Of a DNA stretch of 21,176 nucleotides, positions 1 through 10,727 are shown piece by piece (position 1 is the first letter of the stretch; every line of letters starts with the position of its first letter). Source of the DNA: DASSTY01 sp035760645 (GTDB lineage Bacteria; Gemmatimonadota; Gemmatimonadetes; Gemmatimonadales; GWC2-71-9); assembly GCA_035760645.1 (NCBI GenBank), contig DASTSO010000019.1:1-21176 (forward strand), given 5' to 3'. Both the position numbers and the translations under genes were made by a program. The notes under the pieces were generated by a model. It was not told where the DNA came from, ran no database searches, and worked only from the letters and a program-made list of their open reading frames with translations.

Positions 1-2256
1 GGCGCGCTCGTGATCGTCGAGTCGCCCACCAAGGCGAAGACGATCGGCAAGTACCTCGGCGCGGGCTTCGACGTGAAGGCCACGGTGGGCCACCTGCGCG
101 ACCTCCCCACCCGCAAGCTCGGCGTCGACATCGCCGACGGCGAGTTCCGGCCCGAGTACGTCACGATCAAGGGCAAGACCCAGACGCTCTCGGAGATCAA
201 GAAGGCCGCGAAGTCGGCCCGCGAGGTCTACCTCGCCACCGACCCCGACCGCGAGGGCGAGGCGATCGCCTGGCACGTGGCGAGCCAGCTCGACGACTCC
301 GTGCCCACGCACCGCGTGCTCTTCCACGAGATCACGAAGGACGCGGTGAAGGAGGCGATGGCGCGGCCCCAGACCATCGACGAGCAGAAGGTCAACGCCC
401 AGCAGGCCCGCCGCATCCTCGACCGCCTCGTCGGCTACAAGGCGAGCCCGATCCTCTGGCGCAGCATCAAGACCGGCCTCTCCGCCGGCCGCGTGCAGAC
501 GGTGGCGCTCCGGCTCATCGTCGAGCGCGAGCGCGAGATCCGCGCCTTCGTGCCCGAGGAGTACTGGACGATCGAGGCGCGCTGCTTCGCGCACGGGCAG
601 GAGTTCGAGGCGTCGCTGCACAAGGTGGAGGGCCACAAGCCCGAGCTGCGGACGGCCGCCGACGCCCAGGCGGTGGTGGACGCCGCCCGGACGCAGCCGT
701 TCGTCGTCACGAGCGTCGAGAAGAAGCAGCGGCGGAAGAAGCCCGCCGCGCCCTTCACGACGAGCACGCTCCAGCAGGAGGCCGCCAAGAAGCTCGGCTT
801 CTCCTCCCGCCGCACGATGCGTGCGGCGCAGGACCTCTACGAGGGCATGGACGTCGGCGAGGACGGCCCGGTCGGTCTCATCACCTACATGCGGACCGAC
901 TCGGTGCGCGTGAGCGACCAGGCCGTGGCCGCCGTGCGCGAGTACATCGGCGAGCAGTACGACGCGCGCTACCTCCCCGAGGCGCCCAACGCGTACAAGA
1001 CGAACGCCGCGCGCGCCCAGGAGGCGCACGAGGCGATCCGTCCGACCGACGTGCGCCGCCGTCCCGAGCAGGTGCAGCCGTACCTCGAGCCCGACCAGTT
1101 CCGGCTCTACCAGCTCATCTGGCAGCGCTTCGTCGCGAGCCAGATGATGCCGGCCGTGTACGACATGACGGTGGTGGACTTCGACCTCGGCCGCTACCTC
1201 TTCCGCGCCACCGGCAGCGTGCTCGTCTTCGACGGCTATCACGCCGTCTACATGGAGGGCCGCGAGAAGGAGGAGGGGAAGTCGATGGACGACCTCCCGC
1301 CGATCCCGCCGCTCGCCGAAGGGGAGCGGGTCGAGGTGCGCGAGATCCTGCCCAACCAGCACTTCACCGAGCCGCCCCCGCGCTTCTCGGAGGCCAGTCT
1401 CGTCAAGGAGCTCGAGCGCCTCGGCATCGGCCGGCCCTCGACCTACAGCGCGATCATCTCGACGCTGGTGCAGCGCGAGTACGTGAAGCTCGAGCAGCGA
1501 CGCTTCACCCCCACCGAGCTCGGCGAGACGGTCGAGAAGGTGATGGTGCGCCACTTCCCCGCGATCTTCAACGTCGAGTTCACGAGCGAGATGGAGGGCG
1601 AGCTCGACCGCGTGGAGGAGGGCGCGCTCGACTGGCAGCGCGTGCTCCACGACTTCTACGGGCCGTTCACGCAGGCGCTCGAGGGCGTGGACCTCAACGC
1701 GCTGGTGGCCGAGGCGCACGGGCTCACCCCCGAGCGGCTCGCGTCGGAGCGCTGCCCCAAGTGCGGCAGCGCCGTCGAGCTCAAGACCGGGCGCTTCGGG
1801 CCGTACTTCGCCTGCGTCCACTACAAGCAGACCTGCGACTACGTGAAGTCGCTCAAGAAGGACAAGGTCCCCGACCGCCCGAGCGACGAGAAGTGCCACC
1901 TCTGCGGCTCGGCCATGGTCATCAAGACCGGCCGCTTCGGCGAATTTCTCGCCTGCACCACCTATCCCGAGTGCAAGGGCACCCGCTCCATCCCGCTCGG
2001 CATCAAGTGCCCCAAGTGCATCGAGGGCGACCTCGCCGAGCGGCGCACCAAGCGCGGCAAGTCGTTCTGGGGCTGCGTGCGCTACCCGAACTGCGACTTC
2101 TCGACCTGGAACAAGCCGCTGGCCGAGGAGTGCCCGGCGTGCGGCTGGGTCGGCATGGAGAAGAAGGTGAGCAAGGCCGAGGGCGAGACGCGCACCTGCA
2201 TGAAGTGCCAGCACCGCGTCGTCGTCGCCGAGCCGGACGAGGTGGCGCTGGCGTGA
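1..2256 (+). CDS. topA: DNA topoisomerase I (type IA), 5' end outside window
   Basis: Type IA topoisomerase that relaxes negatively supercoiled DNA through a transient 5'-phosphotyrosine. The frame is open from base 1 and reads GALVIVESPTKAK. The family normally has a few residues before this motif, so the true start lies upstream and the GTG at 10 is internal. Counting from that GTG, the TOPRIM domain spans about residues 1-115, with the acidic DPDREGEAIAWH motif. The active-site tyrosine is Y293 in GLITYMRTDS. The C-terminus has four Cys4 zinc-ribbon motifs, starting at CPKCGS, CHLCGS, CPKCIEG and CPACGW (genomic about 1750-2220), the last ending in CMKC. The length is normal for the family. 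It is the first visible gene of the topA-trmFO-xerC-hslV-hslU block. Its stop codon overlaps the trmFO start (GTGA). Confidence 0.97.
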   Translation, partial: GALVIVESPTKAKTIGKYLGAGFDVKATVGHLRDLPTRKLGVDIADGEFRPEYVTIKGKTQTLSEIKKAAKSAREVYLATDPDREGEAIAWHVASQLDDSVPTHRVLFHEITKDAVKEAMARPQTIDEQKVNAQQARRILDRLVGYKASPILWRSIKTGLSAGRVQTVALRLIVEREREIRAFVPEEYWTIEARCFAHGQEFEASLHKVEGHKPELRTAADAQAVVDAARTQPFVVTSVEKKQRRKKPAAPFTTSTLQQEAAKKLGFSSRRTMRAAQDLYEGMDVGEDGPVGLITYMRTDSVRVSDQAVAAVREYIGEQYDARYLPEAPNAYKTNAARAQEAHEAIRPTDVRRRPEQVQPYLEPDQFRLYQLIWQRFVASQMMPAVYDMTVVDFDLGRYLFRATGSVLVFDGYHAVYMEGREKEEGKSMDDLPPIPPLAEGERVEVREILPNQHFTEPPPRFSEASLVKELERLGIGRPSTYSAIISTLVQREYVKLEQRRFTPTELGETVEKVMVRHFPAIFNVEFTSEMEGELDRVEEGALDWQRVLHDFYGPFTQALEGVDLNALVAEAHGLTPERLASERCPKCGSAVELKTGRFGPYFACVHYKQTCDYVKSLKKDKVPDRPSDEKCHLCGSAMVIKTGRFGEFLACTTYPECKGTRSIPLGIKCPKCIEGDLAERRTKRGKSFWGCVRYPNCDFSTWNKPLAEECPACGWVGMEKKVSKAEGETRTCMKCQHRVVVAEPDEVALA

Positions 2257-3566
2257 GTGACCGGACCGTTCGTACCGTCACGGTCGTCGGGGGCGGCCTC
2301 GCCGGGTGCGAGGCCGCCTTCGCGCTCGCGGAGCGCGGCGTCCGGGTGACGCTCCGCGAGATGCGCCCCGTGGTGAAGACGCCGGCGCACCAGACCGACC
2401 GGCTCGCCGAGCTGGTCTGCAGCAACACCTTCAAGTCGGTGGAGCTCACCAACGCGCACGGCCTCCTCAAGGCGGAGCTGCGAGCGCTGGGGAGTCTGCT
2501 GCTGCGCTGCGCCGACGAGGCGCGGGTGCCGGGCGGCGCGGCGCTCGCCGTGGACCGCGTCGTCTTCAGCGAGGCGGTGCACGCGCGGGTGACGAGCCAC
2601 CCGAACGTCACCGTCGAGCGCGGCGAGGCCACCGCGCTGCCGTCGCCGGGGATCGTCGCCACCGGCCCGCTCACGAGCGACGCGCTCGCGCGGACGATCG
2701 CCGGGCGCCTCGGCACCGGCTCGCTCGCCTTCTTCGACGCGATCGCCCCCGTCGTCTCGGCCGACAGTCTCGACATGGAGCGGCTCTACGCCCTCAGCCG
2801 CTACGGCAAGGGCGAGGGCGACGACTACCTCAACGCCCCGATGACGCGCGAGGAGTACGAGGCGTTCGTCGACGCGCTCCTCGCCGGCGACCAGTTCACG
2901 GCGCACGGCTTCGACCAGGTGCCCTATTTCGAGGGCTGCCTGCCGATCGAGGAGATGGCGCGCCGCGGCCGCGAGACGCTCCGCTTCGGGCCGATGAAGC
3001 CGGTGGGCCTCCCCGATCCGCGCACCGGGCGCGAGCCGTACGCCGTGGTGCAGCTCCGGCGCGAGGACCGCGCCGGGCAGATGTGGAACCTGGTCGGCTT
3101 CCAGACGCGGCTCCGCATTCCCGAGCAGAAGCGCATCTTCGCCATGATCCCGGGGCTCGCCGGGGCGGAGTACCTTCGCTACGGGAGCATCCACCGCAAC
3201 AGCTATCTCAACAGCCCCGCGAGCCTCACACCCGCGCTCACGGCGACGGACGACCCCTGCCTCTTCTTCGCCGGCCAGCTCACCGGCGTCGAGGGCTACA
3301 CCGAGTCGCTCGGCACCGGCCTCCTGGCCGGGATCAACCTCGCCCGCGCGCTCGAGGGGCAGGCGCCCGCGCTCCCGCCGCCGACCACGATGCTCGGCGG
3401 CCTCTACCGCTACCTCCGCGAGGCGGACCCGAAGCACTTCCAGCCGATGAACGCGAACTTCGGGCTGCTCGAGCCGCTCGAGGGGAAGGTCAAGAAGGAC
3501 CGCAAGAAGGAGCTCCTGGTCGAGCGGGCGCAGCGGGACTTCGCGGCGTGGAGGGAGACGCTGTGA
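2253..3566 (+). CDS. trmFO: methylenetetrahydrofolate-tRNA-(uracil-5-)-methyltransferase TrmFO
   Basis: Folate- and FAD-dependent enzyme that makes 5-methyluridine at position 54 of the tRNA T-loop (family knowledge). The 437-residue product matches the family length. The N-terminal dinucleotide-binding motif is VVGGGLAGCEAA (residues about 11-22). The conserved LVCSNTFKS holds a functional cysteine at C56, and EGCLPIEEMARRG carries the second conserved cysteine. The TGVEGYTESLGTG segment near the C-terminus completes the FAD site. The start is GTG at 2253, which shares GTGA with the topA stop. The frame is also open further upstream, but that part lies inside topA and encodes Arg-rich nonsense. 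Tandem linkage to topA and xerC matches the Bacillus gid locus. The stop overlaps the xerC start by 4 bases. Confidence 0.96.
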   Translation: MSDRTVRTVTVVGGGLAGCEAAFALAERGVRVTLREMRPVVKTPAHQTDRLAELVCSNTFKSVELTNAHGLLKAELRALGSLLLRCADEARVPGGAALAVDRVVFSEAVHARVTSHPNVTVERGEATALPSPGIVATGPLTSDALARTIAGRLGTGSLAFFDAIAPVVSADSLDMERLYALSRYGKGEGDDYLNAPMTREEYEAFVDALLAGDQFTAHGFDQVPYFEGCLPIEEMARRGRETLRFGPMKPVGLPDPRTGREPYAVVQLRREDRAGQMWNLVGFQTRLRIPEQKRIFAMIPGLAGAEYLRYGSIHRNSYLNSPASLTPALTATDDPCLFFAGQLTGVEGYTESLGTGLLAGINLARALEGQAPALPPPTTMLGGLYRYLREADPKHFQPMNANFGLLEPLEGKVKKDRKKELLVERAQRDFAAWRETL

Positions 3567-4468
3567 AGCCCGAGGTCGACGCCTTCCTCCTCCACCTCGA
3601 GAAGGAGAAGGGCCAGAGCGAGCACACCGTGAAGGCCTACCGCCGCGACCTCGAGGCGTTCACCGCCTTCTGCGACCGGCACTACGGCGGCGCGTGGGCG
3701 TGGGCCACGGTGGACCGGCTGGGGCTGCGCGGCTTCCTGGGCGAGCTGCAGCGGCGGGGGCTCGCGCGCCGGAGCGCGGCGCGCGCGCTGAGCGCGGTGC
3801 GGAGCTTCTACCGCTATCTCGACGTCCATCACGGGATCCCGAACGGCATCGCGCGCGCGGCGCGGGTGCCGAAGATCGAGAAGCGGCTCCCGACCTACCT
3901 CGAAAAGGGGCAGACCGAGACGCTCTTCGAGTGGGCCGAGATGCGCGCCGGGGACGGCGACTTCGGCGCGGTGCGCGACCTGGCCATCCTCGAGCTCTTC
4001 TATTCGACCGGGATGCGTCTCTCGGAGCTCGCCGGGCTCGACCTCGAGCACCTCGACCTCCTCAGCGACCAGGCGAAGGTGCGCGGCAAGGGGCGGAAGG
4101 AGCGCATCGTCCCGGTGGGCTCGCGCGCGGTGCGGGCCCTGCGCCGCTATCTTGCCCTCCGGGACCCGCTGGTCGCCCGCACCGGCGGCGACCGGCGCGC
4201 GGTGTTCGTCTCGCGGCGGGGCCGGCGGCTCGCGCCGCGCAGCGTGCAGAAGGCGATGCACGCCATGTTCGACGCGGTGGGCGGCGACGCGCTCCGGGTG
4301 CACTCGCTCCGGCACACCTTCGCCACCCACCTCCTCGACGCCGGGGCGGATCTCCGCGCCGTGCAGGAGCTGCTGGGCCACGCGAGCCTGAGCACCACGC
4401 AGGTCTACACGCACACGAGCATCGAGCGGCTGAAGAAGGTCTACGAGCAGGCGCACCCGAGAGCATAG
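3563..4468 (+). CDS. xerC: tyrosine site-specific recombinase XerC/XerD type
   Basis: Tyrosine recombinase of 301 residues, a typical length for XerC or XerD, which resolve chromosome dimers at dif. The N-terminal SAM-like core-binding domain is residues about 1-90. The catalytic domain shows R152 in STGMRLSEL, K176 in VRGKGRKER, H247 and R250 in HSLRHTFATH, H273 in LLGHASLSTTQ and the nucleophile Y282 in VYTHTS, so the set is complete. The start is GTG 3563, overlapping the trmFO stop (GTGA). Its place between trmFO and hslVU matches codV of Bacillus, which supports a housekeeping role rather than a mobile-element integrase. XerC versus XerD cannot be settled from sequence alone; synteny favours the XerC/CodV label. 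Confidence 0.93.
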   Translation: MKPEVDAFLLHLEKEKGQSEHTVKAYRRDLEAFTAFCDRHYGGAWAWATVDRLGLRGFLGELQRRGLARRSAARALSAVRSFYRYLDVHHGIPNGIARAARVPKIEKRLPTYLEKGQTETLFEWAEMRAGDGDFGAVRDLAILELFYSTGMRLSELAGLDLEHLDLLSDQAKVRGKGRKERIVPVGSRAVRALRRYLALRDPLVARTGGDRRAVFVSRRGRRLAPRSVQKAMHAMFDAVGGDALRVHSLRHTFATHLLDAGADLRAVQELLGHASLSTTQVYTHTSIERLKKVYEQAHPRA

Positions 4469-4474
4469 GAACCC

Positions 4475-5005
4475 ATGAGTTTTCACGGCACGACGATTCT
4501 GGCGGTGCGCAAGGACGGCCGCGTCGCCCTCGGCGGCGACGGGCAGGTGAGCATCGGCGAGACGGTCGTCAAGGCGCAGTCGGTCAAGGTGCGCGCGCTC
4601 AAGGGCGGCAAGGTGCTCGCCGGCTTCGCGGGCTCGGTGGCCGACGCGCTCACGCTCTACGAGAAGTTCGAGGAGAAGCTCGACCGCTACCCGGGGAACC
4701 TCCCGCGCGCCGCCGTCGAGCTCGCCAAGGACTGGCGCAGCGACCGCATCCTGCGCCGCCTCGAGGCGCTCCTCGTCCTGGCCGACCAGGAGCACAGCTT
4801 CCTGCTGAGCGGCGGCGGCGAGCTGATCGAGCCCGACGACGGGATCGTCGCCGTGGGCTCGGGCGGCAACTACGCCCTCGCCGCCGCGCGCGCCCTGCTC
4901 CCCGAGCCCGGCCGCTCGGCGCGGGAGGTCGTGCAGCGCTCGCTCGAGATCGCCGCCGACATCTGCGTCTTCACGAACCGCAACATCACGGTGCTGGAGC
5001 TGTAG
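4475..5005 (+). CDS. hslV: ATP-dependent protease HslVU, peptidase subunit HslV (ClpQ)
   Basis: Proteasome-like peptidase that forms a double hexamer capped by HslU and degrades regulatory and misfolded proteins in the cytoplasm. The 176-residue product has a five-residue leader (MSFHG) before TTILAVRKDG. T6 would become the N-terminal nucleophilic threonine after processing. The conserved ALGGDGQVS segment and GSGGNYALAAARAL toward the C-terminus are clear family marks. ATG 4475 lies six bases after the xerC stop, with a weak GGA upstream, so translational coupling is likely. It is followed by hslU after an eight-base gap. Nothing in it looks unusual. Confidence 0.96.
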   Translation: MSFHGTTILAVRKDGRVALGGDGQVSIGETVVKAQSVKVRALKGGKVLAGFAGSVADALTLYEKFEEKLDRYPGNLPRAAVELAKDWRSDRILRRLEALLVLADQEHSFLLSGGGELIEPDDGIVAVGSGGNYALAAARALLPEPGRSAREVVQRSLEIAADICVFTNRNITVLEL

Positions 5006-5013
5006 TCCCCGCT

Positions 5014-6503
<1,490 letters not shown>

Positions 6504-6504
<1 letters not shown>

Positions 6505-6593
6505 GCGGGACGGCGGGAGACCAAGCGAACGGGCGAGCCTCCGGTGTCGGCACCGGAGGCTCGCATTGCATCGGACCCTCCCGCCGTCCCGCC
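6504..6593. repeat. nested inverted repeat around the hslU terminator
   Basis: GGCGGGACGGCGGGAG at 6504-6519 is the exact reverse complement of CTCCCGCCGTCCCGCC at 6578-6593. The left arm begins on the last base of the hslU stop codon. The arms enclose the 14-bp hairpin at 6533-6564, so the 90 bases can fold into one long stem with an inner stem. The right arm overlaps the first copies of the 17-base tandem repeat. Confidence 0.7.
6533..6564 (+). terminator. strong 14-bp hairpin after hslU
   Basis: A perfect 14-bp stem, GCGAGCCTCCGGTG paired with CACCGGAGGCTCGC, closes a TCGG loop 28 bases after the hslU stop. It is very GC-rich but is not followed by a T tract, so it may work as a terminator in a GC-rich host or as a 3'-end stabiliser. 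It sits inside a larger inverted repeat (6504-6519 with 6578-6593). Confidence 0.65.
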
Positions 6594-6631
6594 CCTCCCG
6601 CCGTTCCGCCCCTCCCGCCGTTCCGCCCCTC
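6575..6631. repeat. 17-base C-rich tandem repeat, about 3.3 copies
   Basis: Copies lie at 6575-6591, 6592-6608 and 6609-6625, with the unit CCCCTCCCGCCGTTCCG. The second and third are identical and the first differs at two bases. A partial copy continues to about 6631. The array sits between hslU and the kinase gene. No array spacers are present, so it is not CRISPR. Confidence 0.75.
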
Positions 6632-6691
6632 TGGCCCCCCGTGCCCGTTCTTCCTAATGTTCACACCTCCCCGGGCACTGCCAGGCGGAAC

Positions 6692-9600
6692 ATGCCGGAT
6701 ACCCTCGAGCGCCTCGATGCCGTCCTGCGGGGACGGTACACGCTCGACCGCGAGGTCGGACGCGGGGGGATGGCCACGGTCTACCTGGCCCACGACCTGC
6801 GGCACGGGCGCGAGGTCGCGCTGAAGGTGCTCCGGCCGGAGCTGGCCGCGGCGGTCGGGCCCGAGCGCTTCCTGCGCGAGATCCGCATCCTCGCCCACCT
6901 GCAGCATCCTCACATTCTTCCGCTCTACGACTCGGGCACCTTCGAGCTGCCGGCCGGCCCCGGCGGCGGGGCGACGGTGCTGCTGCCGTGGTACGTGATG
7001 CCCTACGTCGAGGGCGAGTCGCTGCGCGAGCGCCTCGCGCGCGAGGGGCCGCTGCCCGTGGCCGAGGCGGTGCAGATCGCGCGCGAGGTGGCCGGAGCGC
7101 TCGCCTACGCGCACGCGCGCGACGTGGTGCACCGCGACATCACCCCCGGCAACATCCTCCTCGCCGAGGGCGAGGCGATCGTCGCCGACTTCGGCGTGGC
7201 GCGCGCCCTCACCGCCGCGGCGGGCGGGAACTCCGAGGGCGGGCTCGTCGTGGGCACGCCCGCCTACATGAGCCCCGAGCAGGCGAGCGGCGCCGCGGTG
7301 GACGGCCGCGGCGACGTCTACAGCCTGGGCTGCGTCGTCTACGAGATGCTCACCGGCGAGCCGCCCTTCACCGGGCGCACGGTGCAGGTGATCCTCGCGC
7401 GCCAGCAGAGCGAGGCGCCGCGCGCGCTGCGCAGCGTGCGCCCGCAGATCCCGCCGGCGCTCGAAGGGGTGGTGCTCACCGCCCTCGCCAAGCTCCCCGC
7501 CGACCGCTTCCGCACGGCCGCCGACTTCGCGCGGGCGCTCGCCGTGGCGGCGCCCGCCTCGGCATCGGGCGAGATCGTGCTCACCCCGGTCGCCGCGCCA
7601 CCCGCGCCGCCCGCGCCGCCCGCGCGGCCCGCTGCTCCCGGCGCCGTGCGCGCCGCGCGCCGCTGGCTCCGGGGCCACCTGCCGTGGGTCTTCGCGCTCG
7701 CCGGGATCGCCGCGCTCGCGAGCGTGCCCGCGGTGCGCTCCTGGCGCGCGTCGCCGCCGCTCGACGCCGGGCTCTACCTGGTCGCGCCCTTCGAGCACCG
7801 CGCCGGGGCCGCGCCCGGGCTCCTCACGGGCGACCAGTGCGAGTCGCTCGCCTGGGAGGCCCTCGCGCGGTGGTCGGGGCTGCGGATCGTGGACCCGCTC
7901 TGGGTGAGCGACGGCCGCGCGCGGCGCGGGCTCGCGCGCCTGGGACTCGCGGATGCGCTCGCCCTCGCGCGCGAGCGGGGCGCGGGGCGGCTCGTCACCG
8001 GCGAGGTGTACACCTACCGCGACACGGTGCGCGTGCGCGCCGCGCTCTACGACGTGCGGCGCCCGGCGACGCCGCTCCGCAGCGCGCGCGTCGCGGTCGC
8101 GCCCGACCTCCACGACACCGAGGCGCGGTTCGACGAGCTCGCCCGCCGCCTCGTCGTCGGCACCACCTCGCTCGGCGGCACGGTCGCCCCGGTCGGCGCG
8201 GGGGCGACCCGCTCGCTCGCCGCGTGGCGCCGCTTCGACGAGGGCATGCGCGCGTTCCGCGCGTGGGACCTCCCCCGCGCCCGCGCGGCGCTCGCCGACG
8301 CGGCCCGGGAGGACGCGGCCTACGCCGAGCCCCGCCTCTGGCTCGCCCAGCTCCTCGTCCTCGAGGGCGACACCGCCGCCGCCTGGCGCGACTACGCCCG
8401 CGACGCCGCGCGGCTCGCCGACCACCTGCCGGCGACCGACCGCCGCCGCGCCACCGCGCTCGCCTCGCTGGCGGACGCGCGCTATCCGCAGGCATGTGCC
8501 GTCTACGACTCGCTCACCCGCGCCGACAGTCTCGACTTCTTCGCCTGGTACGGGCTCGGCGAGTGCCAGGCGCGCGACCAGCTCGTCGTGCGCGATCCGC
8601 AGAGCCCCTCGGGCTGGCGCTTCCGCGCGAGCCTCCACCGGGCACTCGAGGCGTACGGCCGGGCGCTGGAGGTGACGCCCTCGTCGCACCTCCTCTTCCG
8701 CGGCGCGGCACTGGACGGCCTCGCGCGGCTCTTCCTCGTGGATCCGTCGGTCTACCGGCCCGGCTACCGCCTCGATCCCGACACCGTGCGCTTCGCCGCC
8801 TGGCCCGGCCTCGGCACGGGCGACACGCTCGCGCTCGTGCCGTGGCCCGCGGCCGCCGTCTTCGACGGCAAGCCGGGCACCCGCCCCGCGTCGACCCACC
8901 GGGCGCTCGCGCGGAACCGCGAGCGCCTCCTCGCGGTGACCACGGAGTGGCTCCGGACCTTCCCGCGCAGCGCGCCGGCGCTCGAGATGCACGCGCGCGC
9001 CCTCGAGCTCGCGGGCCGGCTCGACGGCGCCACGCCCGAGGAGTCCGCGCTGCTGGCCGCGACCACGGCCCAGCGCGTCGCCGGCCTCGCGGTGCCGCGG
9101 GCCCGGCTCGCGGCGATGCGCGTGCGGATTCTCGTCAAGCTCGAGCGCTTCCCGGTGGCGCGCTGGCTCGCCGACTCCGCCCTCGCGGCGAACCCCGCGC
9201 CGGGCGATTCCGTGGCCGAGCAGCTCGTCGGCCTCGCGGCGCTCACCGGACGGGAACGCCGCGCGCTCGCGCTCGTCCGGCCGCTCGGCGCGCGCTACGA
9301 GGGCGCGAGCGACGACGCCACGATCGTGCGACCCCCGCCCGCGCTCGGCACCGCGGCGCTCGAGCTCCTCGTCTGGGCGTCGTTCGCGGCGCCGGCCGAG
9401 AGTGCGCGTGCCGCCTACGCGCGGGCCGACCGGCTGGTGACGAGCTGGTATGCGCCGGCCGAGCGGGAGCGCGTGCGCCAGGCGGTGCTGAGCCGCGCCG
9501 AGGCGGTCGGATTCTTCGACGCGGGCCTCGTCGCCCGCGCGCGGCCCACGGCGCTCGCGCATCGGCTGCGGCGCGCCGAGTGGGGGCTCGCCCACGGCGA

Positions 9601-9967
9601 CACCGCGGCCGTCCGGCGCGACCTCGCCGCGATGCATCGCACCAACGACGGCCGCGCCGGCGACATCGGGATGCCGGGACTCTACGCGCTGAGCCGGCTG
9701 CATCTCGCCCTCGCCGACACGGCCGGGGCGCTGGCGCTCCTCGATCCGGTGCTCGGCGCGCTTCCGACCCTCGATGCGTATCTTCTCCTCGAGGTTCCGG
9801 ACCCCGTCGCGCTCGTGCGCGCCATGGCGCTCCGGGCCGACCTCGCCGCGGCGCAGCGGGACCGGGAAACGGCGGCGAAGTGGAGCGCCGCGGTGGCGGC
9901 GCTGTGGTCGGGCGCGGATCCGGCGCTCCGGCCGGTGGTGAGCAGGATGCAGGCGCTCGCGCGGTGA
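6692..9967 (+). CDS. membrane-anchored Ser/Thr protein kinase with TolB-like and helical-repeat C-terminus
   Basis: PknB-type kinase fused to a large likely extracytoplasmic sensor half (1091 residues). The kinase domain is about residues 15-285: glycine loop GRGGMATVY, ATP lysine K45 in VALKVL, helix C E63, catalytic HRDITPGN (147-154), DFG 166-168, and GTPAYMSPEQ. The usual lysine of HRDxKxxN is T151; S/T at this place is known in some bacterial kinases, so activity is likely but not certain. A Pro/Ala linker (about 288-325) leads to one transmembrane helix (about 330-348). A TolB/CsgG-like segment (about 357-500, LYLVAPFEH to VTGEVYTY) is followed by Ala/Arg-rich helical repeats resembling TPRs. 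ATG 6692 is preceded by AGGCGG at good spacing. A TAATGT at 6655-6660 could be a -10 box, but no good -35 is seen. Substrates are unknown. Confidence 0.88.
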   Translation: MPDTLERLDAVLRGRYTLDREVGRGGMATVYLAHDLRHGREVALKVLRPELAAAVGPERFLREIRILAHLQHPHILPLYDSGTFELPAGPGGGATVLLPWYVMPYVEGESLRERLAREGPLPVAEAVQIAREVAGALAYAHARDVVHRDITPGNILLAEGEAIVADFGVARALTAAAGGNSEGGLVVGTPAYMSPEQASGAAVDGRGDVYSLGCVVYEMLTGEPPFTGRTVQVILARQQSEAPRALRSVRPQIPPALEGVVLTALAKLPADRFRTAADFARALAVAAPASASGEIVLTPVAAPPAPPAPPARPAAPGAVRAARRWLRGHLPWVFALAGIAALASVPAVRSWRASPPLDAGLYLVAPFEHRAGAAPGLLTGDQCESLAWEALARWSGLRIVDPLWVSDGRARRGLARLGLADALALARERGAGRLVTGEVYTYRDTVRVRAALYDVRRPATPLRSARVAVAPDLHDTEARFDELARRLVVGTTSLGGTVAPVGAGATRSLAAWRRFDEGMRAFRAWDLPRARAALADAAREDAAYAEPRLWLAQLLVLEGDTAAAWRDYARDAARLADHLPATDRRRATALASLADARYPQACAVYDSLTRADSLDFFAWYGLGECQARDQLVVRDPQSPSGWRFRASLHRALEAYGRALEVTPSSHLLFRGAALDGLARLFLVDPSVYRPGYRLDPDTVRFAAWPGLGTGDTLALVPWPAAAVFDGKPGTRPASTHRALARNRERLLAVTTEWLRTFPRSAPALEMHARALELAGRLDGATPEESALLAATTAQRVAGLAVPRARLAAMRVRILVKLERFPVARWLADSALAANPAPGDSVAEQLVGLAALTGRERRALALVRPLGARYEGASDDATIVRPPPALGTAALELLVWASFAAPAESARAAYARADRLVTSWYAPAERERVRQAVLSRAEAVGFFDAGLVARARPTALAHRLRRAEWGLAHGDTAAVRRDLAAMHRTNDGRAGDIGMPGLYALSRLHLALADTAGALALLDPVLGALPTLDAYLLLEVPDPVALVRAMALRADLAAAQRDRETAAKWSAAVAALWSGADPALRPVVSRMQALAR

Positions 9968-10004
9968 GAGTCGTTCGTCGTCCTACATCAACCAGGGAGG
10001 TCGC

Positions 10005-10709
10005 ATGCGGCTGGGCCCGAAGGGCTGGGGCAGGACTGCGGTGTCGTGGGTGGTCGTGGCGGGGATCGCCGCCGTCGCCGTCGCGGTGGTCGGGTGCAAG
10101 CCGCGGGAGCAGGCCGGGACGCGCGGGCCGGACACGACGCGGACGACGCCCGGGCCGCGGCAGGCGCTCGCCGGCGTGGGCGGGACCTGCATCGACACCG
10201 CGGCCGTGCGGCGGTTCGGCACGTCCGCGCAGTGGGCGGATCACTCCCAGGGTGAGGAAGGCACGCCCATCAAGGACCGGAAGGTGTGGATCGTCCCGCC
10301 GACCTCGACTCCCGCGGATTCCACCCGCCCGCTCACCGAGGGCTGGCTGCTGGCGCGCCTCGAGAACGTCTCGAACGGGGTCGTCCCGCAGGCGGCGCTC
10401 GGCGCGGGCGGGCATTCCTATTACTGGGTGCAGGACTGCGGCGCGCAGGGCGGCCGGGTCGCGGCGCTGGTCTCGGCCGAATTGACGGGGTACCGGATCT
10501 ACCACCTCGAGCTGGCGCAGCCGGACCAGCACGCGCATCCGGTGGGCTGGACGGAGAAGCCCTGGCCGACGCCCGTGGCCAAGGGCGGCTCGCTGACGCC
10601 CAAGGGCGCGACCGACACCGTCGCGGTCGAGGACACGACGACCGCGGCGGCGCAAACCTACGTCACCTGCGCCGCCTGCAGCCTGGGCGGCTGGTGTCGT
10701 CCTTCCTGA
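10005..10709 (+). CDS. putative lipoprotein of unknown function
   Basis: I do not recognise this 234-residue protein as a named family. It has a lipoprotein signal: positive residues (MRLGPKGWGR), a hydrophobic stretch (about 11-29) and the lipobox VVGC with C31 as the lipidated cysteine. A Thr/Pro/Arg-rich linker follows, then a soluble domain with several cysteines (C61 region GGTCIDT, QDCGAQ, TCAACSLGGWC) that could form disulfides in the periplasm. ATG 10005 follows a strong AGGGAGG ribosome binding site. It lies 37 bases after the kinase gene on the same strand and may be cotranscribed, so it could be part of an envelope-sensing unit. That link is inference from position only. Confidence 0.75.
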   Translation: MRLGPKGWGRTAVSWVVVAGIAAVAVAVVGCKPREQAGTRGPDTTRTTPGPRQALAGVGGTCIDTAAVRRFGTSAQWADHSQGEEGTPIKDRKVWIVPPTSTPADSTRPLTEGWLLARLENVSNGVVPQAALGAGGHSYYWVQDCGAQGGRVAALVSAELTGYRIYHLELAQPDQHAHPVGWTEKPWPTPVAKGGSLTPKGATDTVAVEDTTTAAAQTYVTCAACSLGGWCRPS

Positions 10710-10727
10710 CCTTTTCCGGAGCGCAGC

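Noticed and set aside
3563..4468. Tyrosine recombinase as sign of a mobile element
   Set aside because: Gene order with topA, trmFO and hslVU is the conserved housekeeping order, with translational overlaps and no attachment repeats.
6575..6631. CRISPR-like array
   Set aside because: The units are directly adjacent, with no spacers, and no cas genes are present.
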